From: Copromyces sp. CBS 386.78
Lineage: Eukaryota; Ascomycota; Sordariomycetes; Sordariales; Sordariaceae
Direction: 5' to 3'
DNA: 64,000 nucleotides
NCBI GenBank assembly: GCA_030685235.1
Contig: MU839079.1
Location: 372,001 to 436,000, forward strand
A program made the translations under genes and the position numbers. Of the stretch, positions 54,819 to 64,000 are shown in pieces. Every line of letters starts with the position of its first letter. Position 1 is the stretch's first letter. A model generated the notes under the pieces. It had not been told where the DNA came from. It saw nothing but the letters and a program-made list of their open reading frames with translations, and made no database searches.

Positions 54819-55618
54819 TCAGAATCCAACCATGCCGCTCTTCTCGTCGATATGGCGGAAGCGCTCCCTCTCCTTGCGCTCCTTCAGCAGACAAGCGGTA
54901 GCCATAATGAGGACGACGTCGATACCGACCATGCCGAAGACGGCGGTGAAGATGTTATCGACTAAGACGTTGGCGAAGGATGTGATGGGGGTCGAACAGG
55001 GGCGCATGAGCGCAGCGGCGGCTGGGCTGGAGCAGATGTCGTCGGTAATGAAGGCGGGGGAGGTGCTGTTGAAGTAGCCGCAGCATTGGAACTGAAGTAT
55101 GTTAGTCGGTGAAGTCCTATATAACGGCATAGAAGTGTGATAACATACGGCTGACTGCATGAGCTGCTGGATCTCAGGAGACTGGCGGAAGTACAGAGCC
55201 GCAAAGTCCTCCTTAGTCTTGAGGGTCAAGATCCAGAGGTAGAGACCGAGGATGAGGCTGAACATGCCGCAGACGGTGGTCATCCAGCCGCCCAACTTGA
55301 GCCATCCTCGCGCAGGGGTGATGACACCGGGGATGGTGAAGAGGAAAGTGACGAAGATGAAGACGGCATTCACGATACCAGCTATATCAAGGTTTGTTTC
55401 GTTAGCGATGTGAATCATAAGTCAAGCAATATTTCGACATGAAGTCACTGACCTGTGAGAGGAAACCCCTGGTACAAAAGATTCCTTGCTGCTTGATGTC
55501 CTTCTGTAGGGACCTCGAACCGAATGTTCTGAACAATGACGGAGAAGGTGATCATGAAGATGCCCATCAAAAGGAAGAGGCCATCGGCGACCACATAGGC
55601 CAGAAGCACTTTACTCAT
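54819..55618 (-). CDS. pls1: Tetraspanin Pls1, 223 aa
   Basis: Fungal tetraspanin of the Pls1 family. In plant pathogens it is needed for penetration from the appressorium; in Sordariales saprobes the orthologue works with NADPH oxidase 2 in ascospore germination. Exons 55453..55618, 55149..55381 and 54819..55091, with introns of 71 and 57 bp. Four membrane spans: LLAYVVADGLFLLMGIFMIT (1), VNAVFIFVTFLFTIPGVI (2), WMTTVCGMFSLILGLYLWIL (3) and NIFTAVFGMVGIDVVLIMAT (4). The large loop carries the diagnostic CCG motif (Cys136-Cys137-Gly138 in FQCCGYFNSTSPAF) plus paired Cys in DDICSS and RPCSTP. The cytosolic tail KERKERERFRHIDEK is strongly conserved in Pls1. Joining exons 1 and 2 gives FPLTAGIVNAVF and exons 2 and 3 gives MQSAFQCCGY, both as in the family. 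Confidence 0.95.
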
Positions 55619-56525
55619 TGTATTTTTTTCTAGGTGCTGTTTTGTGTGTTTGTTGTTGATGAGCAGCCTGGACATATAAGACTCGGCTGCCCCCTTTGCC
55701 TCGGTCCGAGATAGTGTTCGTTTCACGAGCTCGATAGAGTGTTTTCTTCTAGTGTTCAATATGAAAATGACGACCGGCGTCTTCGTTCGGGGTTGTCTTC
55801 GTAGTAGTCTAGTGAGAGGCTGTGCGGAGTATAAAGGAGCGAAAGATACCGGTGAAATCGACCTGCAATTCCAATCGCGGATAAAAGAGAGTGCCAAAAG
55901 GCAAAAAGAAGCGAAAGATAGACTGGAAAGTGGTATATTCTGTTGGTGTTTACTAGATCATGACCTCGAAAGGAGAGGTCGATGAGCAAGACGACTACCT
56001 ACCCGCCTAGATGACGAGTAATGGAACATCCGGAGAACGGCACGGAAAAAGCGATTCTGGGCACGGCCAACCAGGGCAAAAGCCGATACGATCAAGAGAG
56101 AAAGGGAGAGAGTAGAGACGTTCCAGAGTCCAGACACGGGCGAAGACAAGCCAGGCGACGGGGGGCATCCCACTTGGCGATGGCTTCAGGAAACAGAAAC
56201 GACGGACCGATGTTACTGTAAGGAGATGAAGAGTATGGGCAGCACTACCATTGCGCGAGTCGCATCGGTGCTTCAGACCGAGATGTTGTAGGAGAGCTGC
56301 CTGTTTCCTGACATGAATCGTTTCAGATGTCGTTGAGTGACAGGCCAAAGCAGGGGCTCGGGCGGTTGAAGGGTCGTTGCCAAGACTCGCGGCGGTTAGG
56401 GACTCGTCCAAAAGCCCACGAAATCAGGGGATTTACACGACACGTGCCTCTATGCGCCCTGTGCTGTCTCTGAAAGAGGATGTTGAGGGCGCCAAATCTA
56501 CCCCAAACAGGAGGCCTGCTTCATC

Positions 56526-56552
56526 TTTTTTTTTTTTTTTTTTTTTTTTTTT
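56526..56552. repeat. 27-bp poly-T tract
   Basis: Uninterrupted T run with CTTCAT on both flanks (directly repeated). No SINE- or LINE-like body adjoins it. Confidence 0.9.
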
Positions 56553-59158
56553 CTTCATTTGGACTCTCCTCTTTTTGTTTCTTTTACCCTTCTCGGCTTG
56601 TCCAACTTTTGCATTGCTCGAAACGCCGCCAAACACAAACGCTTGAAAATGCAAAGACTTGAAAGCCGAGGTTGACCTCTTTCTTTCCACTTCTCTTTTT
56701 TCAGGTTGCACTTGGACATTGGTGGCAACGGTCTCGACAGCGTCATTCATGCGAGCACAAACAACTACCGCCGACTTTGCTGTGTAGCAGCTGGGCAAGA
56801 TGCTGCTACGATCCGTACTCCGGATTGTACGCCTTCGAACTCAAGGGACACAGTTACACGGAAACTGCAACGCCGCGACGACACCGCTCTCACAAGACAT
56901 TTCTCGACTTGAGCTCCGAGTAGATGGCATATCACCGGCGTTGCCTCTAACCGGTTAGCATCTGAACATATCTTTAGATCTCGGTACGGATTGCTCTCCG
57001 ACTTTATCAGCCACGATTCTCGTCCTTGGGTCGAGAAACCAACCCGTCTGAACTTGAGACTGGCTTTAAACGATTGCGCTGATTGGCGCCGAGTTATTAC
57101 AATAACCTTCCGTACGCCGCAGCCGCAAGATATCACGGGGCCTTTCCTTGATTCCGTGCCTCGTTCGAAGATCAGCAACCGGACACGCCGGGTTGGCATT
57201 GACTGCACCAAAGCACTGCGAGCTAAATCAACCCGACATAATATCTTCGTATGGGTTTTGGTTTGCCCAGGAGGCTTTGGTAGTTGTGACTTGTAGGTAG
57301 CTGGCTAATAGGTGACAGTCAGCGATATGTAGCCATCAGGAGAAATGTAGAACACTCGTCTTATTGATTTGCTAGAGATACTTGACCGCCAACTTTCAGC
57401 TTCCAAAGTCCAAAAGATGGGCATCGACTCGCTCCAGTGGGTCAAAGTCATCAGCAACAAATCCCGTCTAGCATGCAACTTGTTCGGAGTCTGTAGTGCT
57501 GCATCCACGCGGGCCATCAACGTCCGGTCGAATGATCGGGTTTGTTTGTTAGCGCGCCCAGTCTCCAGTCCCTAGACCTAGCAACCAAGTGGAATTTGAG
57601 TGAAGCATGAACGCAACTTTTGACGCAAAGTCATTACACTACCAACTCGGCTATCCATAAGCTGTACGGAATATCCAAAGACACCTCGGTCATTATGTTG
57701 TTTTTATTGACATTTTTCACTACCCGGGCTTGTGATGATGGCACACTGACAATTTGTGTAAGCCTGATATTTGACCGAAAGGGGAAATCTGTTGACTGCT
57801 GCTGCCGGAGCCCGTCCGATGGCGTCGGTTGTCTCGGTGGCTTCATAGCGGCGCGGGTAGATTTTGGTCAGCAAGGCGGGCATTCCTTCCGGGAGTTGGG
57901 AGACTGCCACTGGCGAGGACGAGACGAGGCAAGTCTGTCCGATCAGGACAAGCTGGTGTGTCTGCAAGTGCGCCCGTGTCGCCCGTGACGGGTGTCTATG
58001 TCTGCCTGCCTGGAAAAGCTCAATTGCCTGGAGCCTGCCTGCCACTGCCTGCCCTCCTTCCCTGCCAGCCGAAGGTTGCCCACCACCCGACGCGGAGACA
58101 AAGGGGGCCCCACTCCGTCCAGGCCGTGGCTTTTGCCAACAAGCCAATCAGAAGTGGCGTTGCTTCCGTAAGAAGAAGCTGCTGCTCATTTCCTGTTTTC
58201 AGCAACCCACTTGCCCGTTTTCGATCACTTCCTCCGCACTTTTCTCATTGTTCGTTCTTGCCGGCCATTGTCGTTCATCGCTTACAGCTGTGTCTTATCT
58301 CGTGCAAGAGCCACCGATTCGTTCTCTAATTGGCTTCTAAAGTTCATGATTTGACAATGGGAGTTGGAGGTCTGCGATGATGGCATCGTCGACTTTTCCG
58401 TCTTCGCACTTTGCTCGCTGCCAGTTTCCTGTTCCTGAACTGCCGTTACAGTACCCTCCGGGCACCCCATCCCTCGTCCCATCCTTCAGCCTACTGCTGC
58501 ATGCCATCCACACCTTTCCTTTCCGAGGAACTTGTCAAGCACCTGGCTTGCCCGGCGGCGCTCGTGAAATCGATTATCGGCCATGGCACAGATCTCACAA
58601 TTGGAGGAGAACTATCATCTCTCCTAACATGTAGCTTCACTTCATCGAGTCGTTGTCAACCTTCACGTTATCCATTGTTCCATCCTCTCATTAAACTCTG
58701 CATATCTTAGAGCCTCTCCACAACTCATCCCCCTACCCGGCTCCAAAAGTTGCTTGCTCAAAAGCTTGTCAGGACAATCTCAGCTCGACGCTCTCTCCAG
58801 CAACCAACAAGCATCGGCCGGCGGGTCCAAGGTGAGGTTACACAGTTCTTCTTCCCTTCCACTGTCTGAACCCACAAATCCTCCTCACACGCAATCACGC
58901 GCTATCGTGCACCCCCGCTTTTCCCATCCTTGCTGGTCCATGCCTTCACCAATCTTCAACCACTGCGCGCGCGAGCCTCTCACCCCGGTTGTCCCAGGGG
59001 TGGGGCAACAGTGGGCAGCAAGGGCAGAGAGAACGGCACAGTGGGAACAAAGTCCAGCGCAGTTCGTGGGCAACGCGGCCCAGCAACACACACTCGCTCT
59101 TGTTGCATCTTCCAGCCCATCATCACAGCCCTCGAGGGCCCCCTTTCTCTCGCAATTG

Positions 59159-59278
59159 GGGGGGGGGGGGGGGGGGGGGAGGCAGGGGGGGGGGGGGCCC
59201 CCAAAAAAAAAAAAATTTTAAAAGAAAATGCAAAAAATCATAGAGGGGGGGGACAAAACCACCCACCCNNNNNNNNNN
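59159..59278. other. Assembly gap (10 N) with poor-quality flank
   Basis: Ns occupy 59269-59278. The preceding 110 bp hold a 21-G run (59159-59179), a second long G run, then C5, A13 and further G runs. These stacked homopolymers are typical of low-quality read ends. The gap size is arbitrary. Confidence 0.9.
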
Positions 59279-62200
59279 GGGCATCATCCGGGCTGCCCTG
59301 ACACAATCATGAATTTCCACTTGCTAGCCTCTCTTGACACTTCTCGGGGCCGATTACGCTCTCGCTCGCTCTCGCCAACCCAGAGACATGCAAAATCCCC
59401 TGGCCCCGTGCCTAGCCGGTCCCATCAAGAAGATGGGTAAAGGTAGCATGGTGTTCTTTTTACGTAGGATGGCTTCGACGTAGCATAATAGCACCTGCAT
59501 ACTATACAGGTACCATGTCTGATCATCGAGGTACGCTGGCCGGTACAATTCAATACTGGTTTGTTTGTTAGTTTGGTTCTTCGGGCAAGGGTTGAGCAGG
59601 GGAGATTTGGAGCTTTTATTGGCCTTTAAAAAGAGAAACTGGCCTCCGTTTGAAGCATCATAGGACAATGGCAAGGGTTAAAAACGCCACAGAAGCCTCT
59701 TATGCCTCTTTCCGTCTTCATTCAAGGCCTCCAAAATAAAAAGATATAAGAGAGCAGTCCCCTCTACGGCACCCGTCCGCTCGAAGCCTGAATTCTTTTC
59801 TACTTTTAGTAGTTCGAGAGTGGAAATGGGCGTTTTTTGTACCAGACTAACAAACAAACCAGGGTTAGATTGTACGGTATAGGACCCGTAATACTTTTAC
59901 CGTATCACAAAAGGACGGCCTACATGAACTGTCCGAGCGTTGAGGATGCTGCACACCGAGGCGTTTTGTGGGGCGTGATTTCGTTTGATTATCGTTCCGA
60001 GAGACTGGAAGAGTCAAACCAAAGCGGACGGACGGGAACGTCCATTGCTACTGAATTCGTTGCGCGGCTGTCCATGGGAGGCAAGGCTCCCGTCTTGTCT
60101 TTCTTTATCTGCCTCGAGCAATAAGGGACTTCCAGATATTAGGGTCGCAAAGGGTTGCAGAACGACATATTGCAGGCGGGATAATCACCAGGGAGTATGC
60201 GCAAGTACGGGGTATCGACAATCAAATCGAGATCGTACAATATACACTCTCCCCCACAGAGGCACTGACAGCGGGTAATTTAACAGATCTTGAACACCAC
60301 CGTCAGACCGATGACCTCCCAACAGATGCGTCCTCCATCATGATCTGGTTCAATAGTTCGATAGTTAGCCTCGAACGGCCTGCCTTATCAAAAAAGAAGA
60401 AAAAGAAAAAGAAAAACGAGACATCTGTCAGAAAAACCAAATTCGGCAACGAAGTCATTGAGGTGGACGTGTCACGGACCCCTATGTGGTTCCGGGCCCT
60501 TTTAAGAACCCTTGGAGGTGGGTGTGGGCTGGCCTGTCCCGGGCAAGCCTGGGAAGGGTTGGAAAGAGATGGGCTGGCTACAATCTGGCTGGGCCGTTGG
60601 CGAACTCTTCTCCCCATGCCCTGCAGAGGGAACAACCATTGAGATTGCTATCCCAGATGCAAGTCCCCTGCCGGATGCCTTACGCGAAAGAAATAGCTGC
60701 ACTGTTGACTCTCGCTTCTCAGCGTTCTCATGCTTCTGTCATTTCATTTTCCCACCATGGAATTATCCGCCCACAACGGGTTTATGTCTCAGACCTCGAG
60801 AATGGAAATCACCGTAACAATGAGGCTGGTAGGAAAAAAAATGAAAATAATCAGAAAATCAGCGAGGACGTCCGTTGACCGGCTCCCGCCGTCGCCGTCG
60901 TCCCTCCGTCGTCTCCAGAATCCAGGACATTATTACCTACCGTCCGGCGCCTATCGCTCCACCTAGCCGAATTGCCCTGTGGTACGAAGCATTTTAGCGT
61001 CCAAGTTTGCCCGGTTGCCCTACCTACTACGGAAGACCATGAAGGAGCATTGAGCGTTTCGCGGTCTTTCCTCTCGACGCCCTGTAAGTTTCCCCCGCTT
61101 CAGATTAATCCAAGAGAAAAGAACTGATGATTTACGGTCACTTGTGGCTTTGGAGGCTGATCTCAGCAATAAAAATTGGTCCGTGAAAGGCTCGGAAATA
61201 TCAACAACTTGTCAGGGCACCGCCCACACTGCATCCCCCATCCTCTCCAAACTTGGATCTCAAACAGCAACTCCGTCACAGTCGTTCCTCAGCTGACATG
61301 CACTGTGTATGAGACTCGTAAGTGGGCAGGCAAAAAGGCACAAAGAGCACCGGACGCCCTCAACGTTCCCCCTGCTGAACGAAACCCTGGCTCCTGGACC
61401 CCAAAGACAAGAAAATAGCACAGTGGATTTGAGAAACCCAGCCCGCGCCGCCGGTCGACAGCGCCATCGCCGCGAAAAGGGACCTTTCTCAACCTCAAGT
61501 TCATGCTTGTGGTCATCCAAAGTCACCTGACAAAACTAACCTCCCTGGTTATGGCTCCAACGAAGCACGGACTCCGCTCCGATGCTCAGGGGAACGGCGG
61601 TTTGAAGCGGGGCGGCGCCGTTGGAGGAGCCCTTCCTCTATTCGTTCTTCTGTCCGCTGCGAGCCGTGCGAGGAGCAGAGAAAGGCAAGGTAAGGTAAGC
61701 AATGAGAACGAACGAACACCTATACCGATTGCGCAACGCGTAGGCAGGCATGGCAGGGCATTCCAGAGACACGGGCACGGGGACCCCGAAATCACAAAGA
61801 TACATACATGCCTTTGCTTGGAGAGAAGACGGGAGGTACCTATACAGTATCTGTCATGATCTCGTCTGAGTGCCGCTGGGCTGGGTTCTCACTCCTCCTC
61901 AATGTCAATGTCCCCTAATGACATTGGTTTCACCACTGCAAAGTACTCTTGTTTCGTGCGCGCCTCGGAAAGCGACAGTATCTACTTATTTCTGCAGCGA
62001 CTATTGTAGTGTAGGCAAACTACAGTACCTTATCCTGGTCATCACAAGTTCGGTGATGGGCACAACCCACAGGGCAGGCGACGGACGGGTTTATCGAGGA
62101 TTCGAAGGGTGAGTGGGCTGCATGCCTGGATGGTGGAAAAGGTGAGATAGGAAATATAATGGGCCTAGGCACATGTAATGAAAAGGGGAAGTCTGGCGTT

Positions 62201-63796
62201 TGAAGGTGGTGGATGGTGGTGGATGTTGGGCCGGGAACGAGAGCGAGTGCTGCAGCAACAGCTTTCCACTTCTTCCATTCTGTCCATGTCTGCAGCTCCA
62301 TTGTTTTCCGTTGTGTTGTGTTCTTCTTTCTCCGTCCATCACAGTGGACATTTCTCAGTTTCCTGTGATGGAGCGCTTCAAGTTGTGAATGCTCCAAAGA
62401 ATGGAGCCCCGTTCCCGGGCAAGCTTCCCTTCCCATCCAAGCCAAGTGGAATCCATGGCTCCATCGTCGAGTCCGGGTCCGTGCAACGACAGGTGCCTTG
62501 ACCCTATGATGGCACGTGCACAGACCAGGTACCTAATACCCTATTGCTCCCACCTTTTTGAGCAACTCGCACCTTTCCTCTCTCGGACAAACTCTTGAAG
62601 CACCAAGCAACCAACCTCCTTCCACCTTGCAGTGTGCGCAAGTGCAGAAGAACAAAACGATTTTGAAAGAATCCAGAAGAGACGACCGTTGACTGTCAGT
62701 CGCTTCCCTCCCTCCCTGCCATCTCATTCTCTTTTTTTTTTCTGTCTTAAAACCGTGGCCCGTAGCGCGTGTGGTGGAAGAGGACGGTGGCACCAGGTTT
62801 CGCTATCCTCTTTTCAATCACTCCGCAGTCGCCCAAGCCCATTCCAGGCAAGATTGTCAAGCTGCACCGACGAACTGCGACTGACTGACATCTGCTCGGC
62901 TTCCTCAACAGGGGCAGAAGGAAACCCAAGACCACCCCAAACGTACAATTACACTGCAATTTGACAGGTACGGTACAGGTTGAGGTAGGTACACTACACA
63001 CGCAGTTTACTCACTCCTGCCTGCTCTTTCAGCCGCTTTCCACTTCTCCTGCCTCACCTTCCAACTCATATCCACGCCGCATCACAATTCCCGTTCTCTG
63101 GTCCCGGCTCCAGTCCTGCCCAGTCATCCGTCCGTCCCTTTCTTTCACGGCAAGCAATCCCACTTCCACGTCCCTTCCCTCCGAACCTTATCCCGAATAA
63201 CCACGGTCAATCACCCTTCAACATTACTGCACAAAGCTTCCTTGCCCGCCCAGCCTCGAGCTTCCCATCCCGTCCCCAGGCCCATCTCCAGAGAGAACCC
63301 AGAGACGTTCGGCTGCTAGTCTACCGTGTGTCTCGCACTGTCGCTCACCCACCCTCTTTCTTACTGCAGGTCGATTATCAGCGGAGGCCCCTTGTCTGGA
63401 AAGATCCATCCTCTCCAGCCTATCCACCAATCAGTCACTAGTGCACAATCCCCGCCGTACGGATTACATACATACATACTTTTACCACTGCTCACTGGCA
63501 CGCTCGTGGCTCCGCGAAATACCTGAACCGTCCACCCCCAGCAACCTACCCCCCAGGCTCGAGAGAAGTCAAACAAAGCAAATAAAAATTGAAAACGTGA
63601 TTCCTCGCTTCCTTCCGCCGTCGGCACACACCAGACTCAATACAGTGCAGCGCCCAACCAGGTTTCTGCGACAAAAGGCAGCCTCTCCGCACACTCCAGA
63701 TCAAGCCTAGGCCATCGGCACAACGCTCAAAACAGCATCTCCACCAATTCTACCTTTTTCAGCATCTTTGTGGTACCTCGAACCTCAAATCCCAAA

Positions 63797-64000
63797 ATGG
63801 CCGACATCACCGATCAGCACGAACAGACCTCTCCCACCGAGCTCGACGAGGCGCATGCCGTGGGCAATGGGAATGCCAACAACAACAACAACAACGAGCC
63901 CCGCGGTGTTAAGCGCGCCCGCCCTGCCACGGCCGATGATGATGATGATGACGACGAGAAGGGCGGCCGCGAGCGCCGCAAGATCGAAATCAAGTTCATC
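63797..64000 (+). CDS. mcm1: MADS-box transcription factor Mcm1 (SRF type), 5' part only
   Basis: First 68 codons; the gene runs off the window. After a Gln/Asn-containing start (MADITDQHEQTSPTEL), an Asn run, a basic stretch (PRGVKRARP) and an Asp run, the sequence enters KGGRERRKIEIKFI, the first residues of the SRF-type MADS domain. That domain normally continues with the DNA-binding helix and SAM dimerisation region. Fungal Mcm1 proteins regulate mating, cell-cycle and fruiting-body genes with partner factors. The ATG context (CCCAAAATGG) is excellent and no intron is seen in the visible part. The MADS call rests on 14 residues but these are diagnostic. Confidence 0.88.
   Translation, partial: MADITDQHEQTSPTELDEAHAVGNGNANNNNNNEPRGVKRARPATADDDDDDDEKGGRERRKIEIKFI

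Larger units (their letters stand above)
55619..63796. other. 8.2-kb region without recognisable genes upstream of mcm1
   Basis: Lies between the divergent starts of pls1 and the MADS-box gene. Only short or low-complexity ORFs occur on either strand, and no domain or splice-joined frame was found. Composition is normal to GC-rich, with long pyrimidine stretches (63,000-63,790) immediately before the MADS-box ATG, typical of a Neurospora promoter and leader. It also holds the poly-T tract and the assembly gap listed separately. A long 5' leader, non-coding RNA or extended control region is plausible for a developmental regulator. Confidence 0.5.

Noticed and set aside
57600..57675. Minus-strand TAGCCGAGTTGGTAGTG, resembling a tRNA D-arm with TTG anticodon
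   Set aside because: No T-arm, weak anticodon stem and no matching acceptor 3' half; at best a degraded fragment.
58754..59221. 155-codon Gly-rich ORF ending near the assembly gap
   Set aside because: Its C-terminal part is created by artefactual G and A homopolymers; the rest has no domain.

Overview
The window is nuclear DNA of a filamentous ascomycete, almost certainly Neurospora or a very close Sordariales relative. The evidence is short spliceosomal introns (about 53-193 bp, GTRNGT donors, CTAAC-like branch sites, YAG acceptors), C-ending codon preference, an AT-rich tract with the RIP (repeat-induced point mutation) signature, and recognisable orthologues of the Neurospora genes mus-38, vma-4, pls1 and mcm1. 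No rRNA, convincing tRNA, CRISPR or operon structure is present, as expected for a fungal chromosome arm.

Layout. 1-9.5 kb: 3' part of a subtilisin-like protease gene, a low-confidence repeat-bearing small ORF, a 1478-aa disordered protein and a short-chain dehydrogenase. 9.9-18.3 kb: exomer subunit Chs5 (-), a putative mitochondrial protein (-), translation factor eIF1A (+, five exons) and the WASP homologue Las17 (-, three exons). 19.1-21.8 kb: a 2.7-kb element with 33-bp perfect terminal inverted repeats and a RIP-mutated interior. 22.3-26.9 kb: a 77-aa protein divergent from the repair nuclease gene mus-38 (RAD1/XPF), then a 79-aa hydrophobic protein. 29.2-37.7 kb: a membrane-anchored aldehyde dehydrogenase and a P4-ATPase lipid flippase of Dnf type, both minus. 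37.7-44.1 kb: a 6.5-kb gene-free divergent upstream region. 44.1-51.4 kb: a PIP-box-like protein, V-ATPase subunit E (vma-4) and a NIPA-type magnesium transporter. 52.3-54.0 kb: an Asn-Gly repeat gene that appears frameshifted. 54.8-55.6 kb: tetraspanin Pls1. 55.6-63.8 kb: an 8.2-kb region without recognisable genes, containing a 10-N assembly gap. 63.8-64.0 kb: the first codons of a MADS-box factor of Mcm1 type, cut by the window end.

The genes are housekeeping and polar-growth functions (actin nucleation, exomer sorting, lipid flipping, tetraspanin signalling, vacuolar acidification, DNA repair, translation initiation). They are individually transcribed and I see no functional cluster. The items most worth a second look are the TIR-bounded RIP relic, the Asn-Gly repeat gene with its frame change, the PIP-like protein and the two very long upstream regions. 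Exon boundaries were deduced by eye from splice consensus, reading frame and family conservation.
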